Origin: Thalassotalea marina
GTDB lineage: Bacteria > Pseudomonadota > Gammaproteobacteria > Enterobacterales > Alteromonadaceae
Assembly (NCBI RefSeq): GCF_014656435.1
Contig: NZ_BNCK01000015.1
Span: forward strand, 1 to 48,606
Direction of reading: 5' to 3'
DNA length: 48,606 nt
Shown piece by piece: positions 18,611-29,669 of this stretch. Every line of letters starts with the position of its first letter. Position 1 is the stretch's first letter. The position numbers were made by a program, and so were the translations under genes. The notes under the pieces were generated by a model. It was not told where the DNA came from, did not search any database, and saw only the letters and a list, made by a program, of their open reading frames with translations.

Positions 18611-21112
18611 TTAATCATAATGCAAGGCATCACTGGGTTCCAACTTTAATACTGATTTTGTTGGAACATAGGTGGCTATCAATACCATTAAAATAATCAA
18701 CCCAGGGATACCCACTAAGGCAATGCCATAGCTTTCTGGGTTAATAATTAAGCTGTTCGACATATAACTAATTAACGCGACGGCAAGCACGATACCTAAT
18801 GCTAATCCTATGGTTAAATGCATACTTGCTTGTTTAATAAACATGCTCATAATTTTTCTATCTGGCGCACCAATAGCTCGGCGAATTCCAATTTCTTGTG
18901 TACGCTGCAATATGTTGTTAGCTGCCATAGCGTATATGCCGCTCGCAGCAAGCACTAAAGCAACAACACCACAAAATAGGAATATTTTACTGACCGATAA
19001 CAATAACTTCATTGGTTGTTCAATTAAGTTTTCATAGCTTTGCACATGGTAAACACCTACCGCAGGGTCAATATCTGCGACTGCTTGCTTAAGTGCATTA
19101 ATAGCGTCAGCTTCGTTACCGGTATAATGCACAGCGATATACATTCGCATAGGACCAATATTGTCATGTGGGTGATATGAGTTATAGCTTGCACTGGATG
19201 AACGCATGGTTGAACCGTGATAAGTATCAGACACAACACCGACTATGGTATTCCAGGTATTACTTGCACCATCACGTCCTACTCGGCGAATACGTTGGCC
19301 TACAGCATCTCCATCTGGAAAAAAGTCGCGTGCTATAGACTCGTTTATCATTAAATTATAAACGCCTTCTTCAATATCACGATGATCAAAATGTCGACCT
19401 TGCAATAATTTCATGCCAAGTGCATCCCATGAGCGACCAACTACTATTTCGTTGTTACTGTAAGGGTTTTCGTTATATACGGCTGCTGCTCGGCCTTCAA
19501 TTTCAAAGTAACTGGTGCCTTCGCCTGTTCCTGGTAACTGAGACATAATGGCCGCCGCGGTAAAATTAGGCATGTTTTCAACGGAAGCTTTTATGTTGGT
19601 ATAAACTAATGCGCGTTTAAGCGTATCTTGATATTGATCTTCAGTATTCCGGCGAATAGGGTATTTGTCTGGCGATACTTGCAGTTGTGCGGTTAAACGA
19701 TTTTCTGTCTTAACACCATAATCAGCCTTACTCGCAAAATAACCTGTTGAAAGTAAGATGGTTGCCATCACCAAAACAACACAAGATAAAACAATTTCCG
19801 ATATCACCAATATTTTACCTGTTTGTGCTGCTTTTTTGCCCAATGCGCCGCGGGTACCGTCTTTGATCACAGCATTAAAGTCATTGTTCATCGCTTTAAT
19901 TGCTGGCACTAAGCCTGTCACTAAAATCATAGCAACTACTGACGTGATTAAAATACCAATAGCGGTATTGTCGATGGCCAAGGTCCACCAAAATGGCTTT
20001 TGATTATTCACGGCAAAGGTTTGATCAAACATATTGTTAGTGATTTCTATACCGTAGGCGGCAAACAATAGTGCTAAACCACCACCAATGGCACAAATAA
20101 AAACACTTTCCCACAACATTTGTATAATCAGTTTTTTACGAGGTATACCTAACGCAACTCTGATGGCAACTTCTTTAATACGCTCGTTGACTCTGGCCAA
20201 TAGCAAGTTACTGACATTAATACAGGCCAATAATAAGATTAAAAATACCACGACAAACAGTGCAATAAAAATGTTGTAGTATTGTTTAATACTGGCTTGT
20301 TTATAGGGCATTACTAATAAGTAATCGCCATTTCCTCTAATGCGCCAACTAAAGTCTTCTTCGAGCGTTGAGGCTATTTCTTTGTTAATACCGTCAAGCG
20401 CGATTTGAGCTTGTTTAATTGAAATGCCGTCCTTTAACTGAGCAAAAGCAAATAAACCTGTGTAAGAGGCTTGAGTCGGGTTGATTTGATTTTCGTTTAA
20501 CGGTTGCCAAATCTGTGCACTATCTGGGAAAGAAAATCCTTCTGGCATCACGCCAACAATTCGGCCTGGTATAGCGTCTAATGATAGTTGGTTACCTATC
20601 ACAGATGAGTCGCTATCAAAATAAGTAGCCCAAGCGTTGTAACTTAAAATAACAACTGGCTCGGCACCATCAACATAGTCACTTTGTTGAAATGCTCGAC
20701 CAATAAACGGTTTTACGCTAGCGATATCGAACATATTCCAGCTGATGTAAGCTGAGTTCATTTTTTGTGCATAAAAAAGAGCGGGATGTTTACTATCACT
20801 GCCGCCAATAAAGGTGGTACCTTCAGTGTAGTAGCCATGTTTTTCAAAGATGCCTAGCTGGTTAGCCGCTAAATTTAAATGATAAGGATCGATTGGTGTT
20901 CGAAATAAATGGTTTTGGTCAAACTGACCTTCGATAGCAACGATCTCTTTGTCGTTGTTCAGATATAAGGGTTTAAATACTAAGCTGTTAAGTAAAGAAA
21001 AACTATAGATAGTTAGTCCTAAACCAATGGCAACAATTAACATTGTTAATACAGTAAACAGCGGTTTCTTCAATAACATTCTAATCGAATATTTTAGTTC
21101 TATAGATACCAT
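18611..21112 (-). CDS. ABC transporter permease, MacB/FtsX type with duplicated halves
   Basis: An 833-residue inner-membrane protein. One transmembrane segment near residue 20 is followed by a large periplasmic MacB-PCD domain. An FtsX block of three helices lies near 280-410 (including LLACINVSNLLLARVNERIKEVAIRVALG). A second periplasmic domain and a second FtsX block end the chain (VALVLAASGIYAMAANNILQRTQEIGIRRAIGA). This is the long, internally duplicated permease type. These systems work as mechanotransmission exporters rather than classical channels. It starts 18 bp after the ATPase gene. The substrate is unknown; peptides, lipids or antimicrobial compounds are possible. Confidence 0.93.
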   Translation of the reverse strand: MVSIELKYSIRMLLKKPLFTVLTMLIVAIGLGLTIYSFSLLNSLVFKPLYLNNDKEIVAIEGQFDQNHLFRTPIDPYHLNLAANQLGIFEKHGYYTEGTTFIGGSDSKHPALFYAQKMNSAYISWNMFDIASVKPFIGRAFQQSDYVDGAEPVVILSYNAWATYFDSDSSVIGNQLSLDAIPGRIVGVMPEGFSFPDSAQIWQPLNENQINPTQASYTGLFAFAQLKDGISIKQAQIALDGINKEIASTLEEDFSWRIRGNGDYLLVMPYKQASIKQYYNIFIALFVVVFLILLLACINVSNLLLARVNERIKEVAIRVALGIPRKKLIIQMLWESVFICAIGGGLALLFAAYGIEITNNMFDQTFAVNNQKPFWWTLAIDNTAIGILITSVVAMILVTGLVPAIKAMNNDFNAVIKDGTRGALGKKAAQTGKILVISEIVLSCVVLVMATILLSTGYFASKADYGVKTENRLTAQLQVSPDKYPIRRNTEDQYQDTLKRALVYTNIKASVENMPNFTAAAIMSQLPGTGEGTSYFEIEGRAAAVYNENPYSNNEIVVGRSWDALGMKLLQGRHFDHRDIEEGVYNLMINESIARDFFPDGDAVGQRIRRVGRDGASNTWNTIVGVVSDTYHGSTMRSSSASYNSYHPHDNIGPMRMYIAVHYTGNEADAINALKQAVADIDPAVGVYHVQSYENLIEQPMKLLLSVSKIFLFCGVVALVLAASGIYAMAANNILQRTQEIGIRRAIGAPDRKIMSMFIKQASMHLTIGLALGIVLAVALISYMSNSLIINPESYGIALVGIPGLIILMVLIATYVPTKSVLKLEPSDALHYD

Positions 21113-21130
21113 AACTTGACGCTCCAGAAG

Positions 21131-21856
21131 TTAAACTGCAATCGCATTGGTAGATTCTGATGCGCGGTCAGCGACCACTTTTCCGTCAAAAATCTCGATA
21201 ATACGATCTGCTCGACTGGCCGAGCGCGGATCATGGGTTACCATACAAATAGTGGCACCGTTTGCGTGAAGTTTATCAAGTAACTCCATAACAGCATTGG
21301 CGTTTTTAGAGTCCAAGTTACCCGTTGGTTCATCAGCTAATAAAATGTCAGGTTTACCTGCAATAGCCCTAGCGACGGCGACACGTTGTTGTTGGCCACC
21401 TGACAATTGTGCAGGAAAATGATTGGCTCTGTGCTGCATATCAACTTGTGTTAATGCATCTTTTACCATTTGTTGACGTTCAGATTTAGAGATGTCAGTG
21501 CGATACGACAGTGGAAGTTCGACGTTTTCTGCCACAGTTAAATCACTGATCAAATTAAACGCTTGGAAAATAAAACCTATTTTACCGTTGCGAATGTGAG
21601 CTCGTTGATCTTTATCTAAGCTGGTGACGTCATGTGATGACAGTTTATAAGTACCACCTGTCGGTGTATCCAATAAGCCCAAAATTGATAATAAGGTTGA
21701 TTTGCCACAACCGGAAGGGCCTGAAATTGAAATATATTCACCTTTAGTTATGGTGATATTAATGTTGCTAAGTGCGTGTGTTTCAACATCGTCGGTGTAA
21801 AAAACTTTTTCTAACGATTCTAGTGTTACTAGCGTGTCATTTTGTTGCTGTTGCAT
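21131..21856 (-). CDS. ABC transporter ATPase, MacB/LolD type
   Basis: The energising subunit, 241 residues. Walker A is SGPSGCGKSTLL, the signature is LSGGQQQRVAVARA, Walker B is ILLADEPTGNLDS, and the switch histidine is in MVTHDP. These match the subfamily that pairs with MacB and LolCE permeases. It lies 9 bp after the fusion-protein gene and 18 bp before the permease gene; its ATG follows AGGATAAATA. Confidence 0.96.
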   Translation of the reverse strand: MQQQQNDTLVTLESLEKVFYTDDVETHALSNINITITKGEYISISGPSGCGKSTLLSILGLLDTPTGGTYKLSSHDVTSLDKDQRAHIRNGKIGFIFQAFNLISDLTVAENVELPLSYRTDISKSERQQMVKDALTQVDMQHRANHFPAQLSGGQQQRVAVARAIAGKPDILLADEPTGNLDSKNANAVMELLDKLHANGATICMVTHDPRSASRADRIIEIFDGKVVADRASESTNAIAV

Positions 21857-21865
21857 TATTTATCC

Positions 21866-23110
21866 TTATTGTATCGCTTGTATTTGTTTTTCTTTCCACG
21901 ATGACACGTCTGATATTACCACGCTGTCTCCATTGGAAAGACCTTTTTTAATTTCAATATGTGTTTGAGAGGCACGACCATAAGTCACGTTATTTAAAAT
22001 GACTTGGTTGTTGTTTACCGTATAAACCGACGCTGACTCGTTTGCTTTAGCAAACATGGGGCGTTTAACAAATAATGTATTGGGTATTTGTGCAACATGA
22101 ATAATGCCGTCAACACTCAATTCTGGTCTGGCTTCTTTAGGAATGTCACCGGTGAGTACTATGTCAACTTGCACAGTGCCATTAATAACTGATGGGTCAA
22201 TACGAAGCACCTTACCGCTGACTTTGGTGGTTTTAGTATCTACTGTGACCGGTTGATCCAAGGCAACTTGATAGATTTGTTTTTCTGGAATTCTAACTTC
22301 AGCGATAAAGTCATCATTTCTAGCAAGCCTTGCGACATTAGTACCTGCAGTAATCTGCTGACCTAACTCAAGCGGCATTTCTTGTACGATACTGTCGATG
22401 CTGGCGCGAATGGTTAAACCGTCAACTAAGTGTTTAATACGGTCAACACCTCGTGTCATACGTTTTAACCTTGCGTCGAACGCCTTTATTTGCGCTTGTA
22501 GATTTTCCTGAGATTTGGCTAATCGCTTTTGTTCAAGCTGCCAACGCTGACTTAGTTGCTCAACTTCAATTTTTACTTCTTCATGGTCGACTTTTGATAT
22601 TGCGACTATGCCTTGATCTAATAATCTTTTTTGGGCGTTAAGCGTTAACAGCGCGCGTTCATAATTAAGTTTGCTATGCACCACCAGCGTTTCTTGATCT
22701 AGTACTTGTGACTCCAATGCCACACGTTGTGCATTTAACTGTGCTGCGACTTCTTCTAACTCCCATTCACTTTCGATGAGTTGTTGCGCTAAATCAGGGT
22801 TGCTCATCGTGATAATAGGGTCACCTTTTTTTACCGATGCACCCGCCTTGATAAAAAGTTTATCAACCCGACCATTCGTTTCTGTGGCTACCCAGTAAAC
22901 TTCTTTGGGCACTAATACACCAACACCCCTAACATCTATGGCAAACTCACCCTGTTGAACGGTATCCATGACGACACTGCTTGCTGCCACTTTGTGGGTT
23001 GAACTACTTGCATAAGCAATCGCCCACCCCGTTAGGGCAACTAACGCAATAATGCCTATGGCCTTAGTTGGCAATTTACGCTTATTTGCCTTGTTTCTAA
23101 CGATATCCAT
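21866..23110 (-). CDS. HlyD-family periplasmic adaptor (membrane fusion protein)
   Basis: A 414-residue adaptor that links the ABC permease to an outer-membrane channel or to the periplasm. An N-terminal membrane anchor (AIGIIALVALTGWAIAYA) is followed by a lipoyl/barrel-sandwich half and then a long helical hairpin (about residues 105-220, rich in Glu, Gln, Leu and Lys). The second lipoyl half and beta-barrel domains follow. It is the first gene of the operon. No outer-membrane TolC-type protein is encoded beside it, so it would have to share one encoded elsewhere. The ATG follows AGGATAA. Confidence 0.92.
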   Translation of the reverse strand: MDIVRNKANKRKLPTKAIGIIALVALTGWAIAYASSSTHKVAASSVVMDTVQQGEFAIDVRGVGVLVPKEVYWVATETNGRVDKLFIKAGASVKKGDPIITMSNPDLAQQLIESEWELEEVAAQLNAQRVALESQVLDQETLVVHSKLNYERALLTLNAQKRLLDQGIVAISKVDHEEVKIEVEQLSQRWQLEQKRLAKSQENLQAQIKAFDARLKRMTRGVDRIKHLVDGLTIRASIDSIVQEMPLELGQQITAGTNVARLARNDDFIAEVRIPEKQIYQVALDQPVTVDTKTTKVSGKVLRIDPSVINGTVQVDIVLTGDIPKEARPELSVDGIIHVAQIPNTLFVKRPMFAKANESASVYTVNNNQVILNNVTYGRASQTHIEIKKGLSNGDSVVISDVSSWKEKQIQAIQ

Positions 23111-23143
23111 TAATTATCCTGTGTTTAGCGTTTACTAGGAAAT

Positions 23144-23159
23144 TGCAGAACTAGTGCCA
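23144..23159 (-). promoter_or_regulatory. Sigma-54 (RpoN) promoter of the efflux operon
   Basis: On the minus strand TGGCACTAGTTCTGCA matches the -24/-12 consensus TGGCACGN4TTGCA, with the GG and GC doublets at the correct distance and mismatches only at two less constrained positions. The predicted transcript would begin near 23132, about 20 bases before the fusion-protein ATG. The operon is followed by a sigma-54 activator gene, which supports the call. Confidence 0.72.
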
Positions 23160-23225
23160 GTTAACAAAAAGATATTTAAAACAGGTAGATACGGAGGGGT
23201 TTGTACGTAAAGTGACTTTAGAGTT

Positions 23226-23269
23226 TCGAAAGTGGGACGGCTTTAAGATAGTAAAAATCCCACTTTCGA
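23226..23269. repeat. Long inverted repeat upstream of the sigma-54 promoter
   Basis: Perfect 12-bp arms TCGAAAGTGGGA (23226-23237) and TCCCACTTTCGA (23258-23269) with a 20-bp spacer. They lie about 95-140 bp upstream of the predicted start, where an enhancer for an NtrC-type activator belongs. The inner GTGGGACGG...CTTTAA also resembles a segment at 28879, so a small REP-like palindrome is an alternative. Confidence 0.65.
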
Positions 23270-23551
23270 CATTATCAGCTTTGTATTTGTATGTGTTACG
23301 TTTGCTTGACAAATAGTAAGAAGATAATTGCTTGTTAAACAAGACTAAACGGTACTAATACCCTAGGTTTTGATAACTAAATGTTGTAGGATAGCGTGCT
23401 TTTTTATTAACAGCGGATAGTGATTTCTTGTGTTAAGTGCAGGTATACATTACTATTCGCGCGCAACAATATTTATTCCCAAGTGAATATTAATGTCAAT
23501 TTGCTTGATTTTTATCCACTTGAGGGACACTCGCTGACAAAAGTAGGATAA

Positions 23552-25777
<2,226 letters not shown>

Positions 25778-25797
25778 TCACTTAATAAATAGAGAGT

Positions 25798-25829
25798 AAA
25801 AGCCCTGCATTTTGCGGGGCTTTTTTTTA
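25798..25829 (+). terminator. icd terminator
   Basis: AAAAGCCCTGC and GCGGGGCTTTTTTTT form a hairpin with a short ATTTT loop and a strong T tract, about 20 bases after the icd stop. Confidence 0.9.
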
Positions 25830-25928
25830 GCCGAAGCTAATGAATTTTTTAAAAAATTTAACTTACAAATCTTGGTAAATTTTTCTGAATGTGCTTTGAT
25901 AGAAATAAAGTCGTTTAGAGTACATAAC

Positions 25929-27758
25929 TTGAATATTCCCGATTTACCTAATTACCATGCATTGGCGATGCTGGTGATCACTGTGCTTGCACTTTATCTA
26001 TTTCGCCGTGACGACATTCCGTTAGAAACATCTTCATTAGCGGTTTTAGCTGTTTTAAGTTTAATTTTTGCCATCTTTCCGTTTTACCAAGACGGAGTGC
26101 ATTTTGAGCCAAGCTCACTGTTTTTGGGTTTTGGCCATGAGGCACTAGTCACCGTTTGCTGTTTAATGATTATAGGACAAGGTTTAGTCGCAACTGGAGC
26201 GTTAGAGCCGATAGGTCGTTACTTAGCAAAACTATGGAAACTGAGTCCGACACTTTCATTATTGTTAACGCTAATTCTGGCAGCGGCTTTAAGTGCCTTT
26301 GTTAACAACACACCTATTGTTGTTTTACTGTTACCTATATTGATCAGTGTATCACTTCGCACCAATACAGATTCGTCACCAATGTTATTGCCTATGGGGT
26401 TAGCTACCTTAGTGGGCGGCATGACAACAACTATCGGTACCTCAACTAACTTGCTGGTTGTCAGTGTTGCGCAAAACATGGGAGTTGCTCAGTTTGGTTT
26501 ATTTGACTTTGCAAAACCTGCGTTAATTGCCGGTGCTGTGGCTATTTTCTACCTTTGGGTGATTGCACCAAAACTTTTACCCAAACGTGACGCGTCGTTA
26601 CCTGATACTTCGCCAAGGTTGTTTGGCGCTTATTTAAATATTAATGAAGAAAGTATCGCAAACGGCAAAACTGTATCGGAAATTATGGCGTTAACCGATG
26701 GTCAAATTCGTATAGAAAGCATTCAGCGTAGCAAAGACAAACGTAACATCATGCCTTTGCCAGATACCTGCATTACCGCTGGTGATAGGCTACAAGTTCA
26801 AGACACACCGGCACAACTTAAAGAATTTGAGTCGGTACTTGGCGCCACATTATTTTCTGGCTTACATAAAGTCGATGATGAACATCCATTAAAGGCTGAA
26901 AAACAAACGTTGGCCGAATTAGTGATAATCACTGGATCAGGTGTTGTTGGCCGAACACTTAAACAGGCTAACTTTATTCAAAATTATGGTATCAGTGTTA
27001 TTGCTTTGCATCGCGCAGGCAAAGCCTTAGAAATGGGGCGACGCAGTATCGGTAAAGTCCCTTTAATGATAGGTGATGTTTTACTAGTACAAGGCGAAGA
27101 AGAACAAATTCGCCAACTAAAATCAAAACAAGGTTTACTGGTCATAGACGGTGCAGAGCCTTTACCTCAAACTTCAAAAGCTCCTATTGCGTTGGGGGTT
27201 TTATTTACTGTAGTAGTATCTGCTGCCGTAGGTATTGTACCAATTGAAATCTCGTCAGTTTGTGGCGTGTTGGCGTTATTGTTGACCCGATGTTTAGATT
27301 GGCAACAAGTTTCATCTGCTTTAAGTACGCAAGTTATATTGATTGTTGCGGCTTCTTTAGCGCTTGGTGCCGCCATGATGCAAACCGGTGGTGCAGAGTA
27401 TATAGCGCAAATGTTTGTTGCGGCTTCAAGCTCATTGCCTCCAGGTGGTGTTTTAGCGGCTTTAATGCTGTTACTCGCCATCTTAACAAATATCGTGTCG
27501 AACAATGCCGCAGCGGTAATTGGTACACCCATTGCCATTTCGGTAGCGAGTCAGCTTAATTTACCTGCTGAGCCCTTTATATTAGCGGTGCTATTTGGTG
27601 CTAACTTGAGTTATGCAACACCAATGGCCTATAAAACTAATTTATTAGTGATGAATGCTGGTGGATATCAGTTTTCAGATTTCATTCGTGTCGGTATTCC
27701 GCTAATTATTTTAATGTGGCTGACATTATCGTTTTTACTTAATTGGTTATATCTATAA
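25929..27758 (+). CDS. SLC13/DASS-type anion transporter with RCK-C domains
   Basis: An inner-membrane symporter of about 609 residues. Hydrophobic helices fill both halves. The repeated SLC13-like re-entrant motifs are AFVNNTPIVVLLLPI plus TIGTSTNLLVV in the first half and IVSNNAAAVIGTPIAIS in the second. Two soluble TrkA-C/RCK-C domains lie in the middle. These transporters move sulphate or dicarboxylates with sodium; the substrate here is not determined. The frame runs back to a TTG at 25812 inside the icd terminator, which cannot be a start. The TTG at 25929 or the ATG at 25968 is likely; I give the former. Confidence 0.85.
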   Translation: MNIPDLPNYHALAMLVITVLALYLFRRDDIPLETSSLAVLAVLSLIFAIFPFYQDGVHFEPSSLFLGFGHEALVTVCCLMIIGQGLVATGALEPIGRYLAKLWKLSPTLSLLLTLILAAALSAFVNNTPIVVLLLPILISVSLRTNTDSSPMLLPMGLATLVGGMTTTIGTSTNLLVVSVAQNMGVAQFGLFDFAKPALIAGAVAIFYLWVIAPKLLPKRDASLPDTSPRLFGAYLNINEESIANGKTVSEIMALTDGQIRIESIQRSKDKRNIMPLPDTCITAGDRLQVQDTPAQLKEFESVLGATLFSGLHKVDDEHPLKAEKQTLAELVIITGSGVVGRTLKQANFIQNYGISVIALHRAGKALEMGRRSIGKVPLMIGDVLLVQGEEEQIRQLKSKQGLLVIDGAEPLPQTSKAPIALGVLFTVVVSAAVGIVPIEISSVCGVLALLLTRCLDWQQVSSALSTQVILIVAASLALGAAMMQTGGAEYIAQMFVAASSSLPPGGVLAALMLLLAILTNIVSNNAAAVIGTPIAISVASQLNLPAEPFILAVLFGANLSYATPMAYKTNLLVMNAGGYQFSDFIRVGIPLIILMWLTLSFLLNWLYL

Positions 27759-27810
27759 ACTAGCCAATGAATATTAAAGAAAAGCATCCTTAGTAGTGGT
27801 GGAGAAAAAA

Positions 27811-28098
27811 TTGGACATAAATACAAAAGAGCAATTAGACGCACATATCGAATTTACGCACATACAGCAAATTGAAAAAGTTGAAAATAAGTTAAATAAA
27901 ATGCGTTATTTCCCAGCAAGCTTGTTTTTTATTGTGTTAGGGTTTCTTTTTTATATTGATTTTGATGTTACCAATAACCTAAACGGCGTGGTTATATTGT
28001 TAGCCACTATGATAGGGGTGAGTGGACAGATGAGTGTTCAAAGAACAGAGTTATTAAAAGAGCTATTTGAACTTAAATATGGCCAAGCAACTCGTTAA
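27811..28098 (+). CDS. Small membrane protein of unknown function
   Basis: A protein of about 95 residues that I do not recognise. A charged, probably helical N-terminal part (residues 1-35) is followed by two hydrophobic segments, FPASLFFIVLGFLFYIDF and GVVILLATMIGVSGQM, and a charged tail. I place the start at TTG 27811 because GGTGGAG precedes it at a normal distance. A GTG at 27796 would overlap that ribosome site. It lies about 50 bp after the transporter gene and could be cotranscribed. Confidence 0.6.
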   Translation: MDINTKEQLDAHIEFTHIQQIEKVENKLNKMRYFPASLFFIVLGFLFYIDFDVTNNLNGVVILLATMIGVSGQMSVQRTELLKELFELKYGQATR

Positions 28099-28103
28099 TG
28101 ACA

Positions 28104-28142
28104 CGCCTATTGGCTAGCAGGAATGATGACAGTCAATAGGCG
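28104..28142. terminator. Inverted repeat between convergent genes
   Basis: Perfect 9-bp arms CGCCTATTG and CAATAGGCG with a 21-nt loop stand between two convergent genes. No long T tract follows on either strand, so termination here is only a suggestion. Confidence 0.4.
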
Positions 28143-28155
28143 ATTAACGTGTGAG

Positions 28156-28770
28156 TTATTTTTCTAACGCTTGCAAATAACGTCGGTTCACTTCTTGCCA
28201 GTTGATAACATTGTAGAAGGCAGCAATGTATTCTGGACGCCTATTTTGATATTTTAAGTAATATGCGTGTTCCCAAACATCTAAAGCTAAGATTGGCGTG
28301 TGTTGGTGCATGAGAGGGCTGTCTTGGTTAAGTGAACTTTCCACCACTAAATTTCCTACAGGTGTAACGGATAGCCAAGCCCAGCCACTACCAAAACGTT
28401 TAAGAGCGGCATTGGTGAAGTCGGTTTTAAACTGGTCAAAACCTCCTAACTCTTTATTGATCGCTTGTGCGATCTCACCAGCAGGTTCTCCGCCACCTTC
28501 AGGGCTCATGATTGTCCAGAACAATGAATGATTGGCATGGCCGCCACCGTGGTCACGAACAATGGGTTTTAAATCATCGGGTAAATGAAGATATTGACCT
28601 ACTAACTTTTCAATCGCTAATCCTTCGTATTCCGTTCCTTTAATCGCTGCGTTTATATTATTGACGTAGGTTTGATGATGCAGGGTATGATGAATTTTCA
28701 TGGTTTGGCTATCGATATGTGGCTCTAAAGCGTCGTAGGCATAATCTAAAGCAGGTAGTAAATAACTCAT
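28156..28770 (-). CDS. sodA: Superoxide dismutase, manganese type
   Basis: Removes superoxide in the cytoplasm. The 204-residue protein has the Fe/Mn SOD layout: [14 protein letters not shown] with the first metal histidine, [11 protein letters not shown] with the second, and [19 protein letters not shown] with the aspartate and third histidine. The GGGHANH...W and LNQDSP features point to manganese rather than iron. The ORF extends 16 residues upstream, but the ATG at 28770 starts the typical [16 protein letters not shown]. It is a single gene, convergent with the small membrane protein. Confidence 0.94.
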   Translation of the reverse strand: MSYLLPALDYAYDALEPHIDSQTMKIHHTLHHQTYVNNINAAIKGTEYEGLAIEKLVGQYLHLPDDLKPIVRDHGGGHANHSLFWTIMSPEGGGEPAGEIAQAINKELGGFDQFKTDFTNAALKRFGSGWAWLSVTPVGNLVVESSLNQDSPLMHQHTPILALDVWEHAYYLKYQNRRPEYIAAFYNVINWQEVNRRYLQALEK

Positions 28771-28954
28771 GATATATCTCTGTTGTATTAAAAAACATAA
28801 GCTTACGATTATATGCAAATAAAAACAATTATCAATACGGCTATTTGTTGTGTCATCTGACTAGGTATTAAAAATTCAGTGGGACGGGGCCTTTAAATTA
28901 GTTTGCATAATGAAACAAGAAAATAATTGGCAGCTTGATTAGTAATAAAAGAAT

Positions 28955-29323
28955 ATGAAAACAAAGACTGAAAACGAAATAACCCATTTCTTGGCGGAAA
29001 TTTGCCAAATGTTCCCTGAATTAACCGCTAAAATGGCTGTACACGAAGATTTTATGACCACATCGAAAATGGAAGTATTTGCCCAAGCAACAACAAATGC
29101 AATAGCAGAAGGGCAGTTAACAACAGCATCCAAATATTTAAGTTTTATCGACAATAAATTAAATACTGTAAGTGCACAAGCATATGAATATATCGATGTG
29201 TATTATGTTGAACACTTATTTTGGCGCGCAAATAAAGCCACTTGCCAACACGGCTGGCCATTACTCTCTAAACAGCTTCAACAACTTTATATGGATTTTC
29301 ATGGCAAAGCGGCGTGTGATTAA
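28955..29323 (+). CDS. Unknown 122-residue soluble protein
   Basis: I do not recognise the family with confidence; the pattern is loosely like DUF7674 proteins. It is acidic to neutral and helical, with no signal or membrane segment. Conserved-looking points are EICQMFPEL near the start and YVEHLFWRAN plus the Cys-His pair CQHGWPLL near the end. The ribosome site before the ATG is weak (AAAAGA). It stands alone between sodA and another small gene. Confidence 0.55.
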   Translation: MKTKTENEITHFLAEICQMFPELTAKMAVHEDFMTTSKMEVFAQATTNAIAEGQLTTASKYLSFIDNKLNTVSAQAYEYIDVYYVEHLFWRANKATCQHGWPLLSKQLQQLYMDFHGKAACD

Positions 29324-29386
29324 ATTTAATACCTTTGTTGATTAAAGTTTGTTACTTTACTCTCATCAAATAGACAGGAGTCGCAG

Positions 29387-29638
29387 ATGAATAACCAACA
29401 GCACATTGCAAATATTAATAAAAAAATCACTTTGTTTAGTATTTTAGATTTTCCCGCTGTTTTGGCTCTAGGGATTGGTTTATTCAGTAAGTATGGTAGT
29501 CAAGGCAAAGAGTTGCACCCGTTGTTAAATGATAGCACTGTTGCAAATTCTCTTATTGTTGTTGGCGCCGCGGTTATGCTGTTTTGTGCTGTAAATGTCA
29601 TACGTTTACATAGAGCTAAGTCTAGATTAACTGGGTAA
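29387..29638 (+). CDS. Small two-helix membrane protein of unknown function
   Basis: An 83-residue protein with two hydrophobic segments (SILDFPAVLALGIGLFSKY and SLIVVGAAVMLFCAVNVIRL) and short polar ends. The ATG has a good site, ACAGGAG, nine bases upstream, which supports it as real. No known family was recognised. The next gene, a GNAT, starts about 30 bases later, so the two may be cotranscribed. Confidence 0.65.
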   Translation: MNNQQHIANINKKITLFSILDFPAVLALGIGLFSKYGSQGKELHPLLNDSTVANSLIVVGAAVMLFCAVNVIRLHRAKSRLTG

Positions 29639-29669
29639 TTCTATTACGTGTTGTATGGTGGGAAGTTGT

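Noticed and set aside
23151-23342. Short minus-strand open frame before the efflux operon
   Set aside because: It overlaps the sigma-54 element and inverted repeat, has no ribosome site and its product looks random.
25812-25928. N-terminal extension of the SLC13 transporter
   Set aside because: It starts with TTG inside the icd terminator hairpin and adds non-conserved residues before the first helix.
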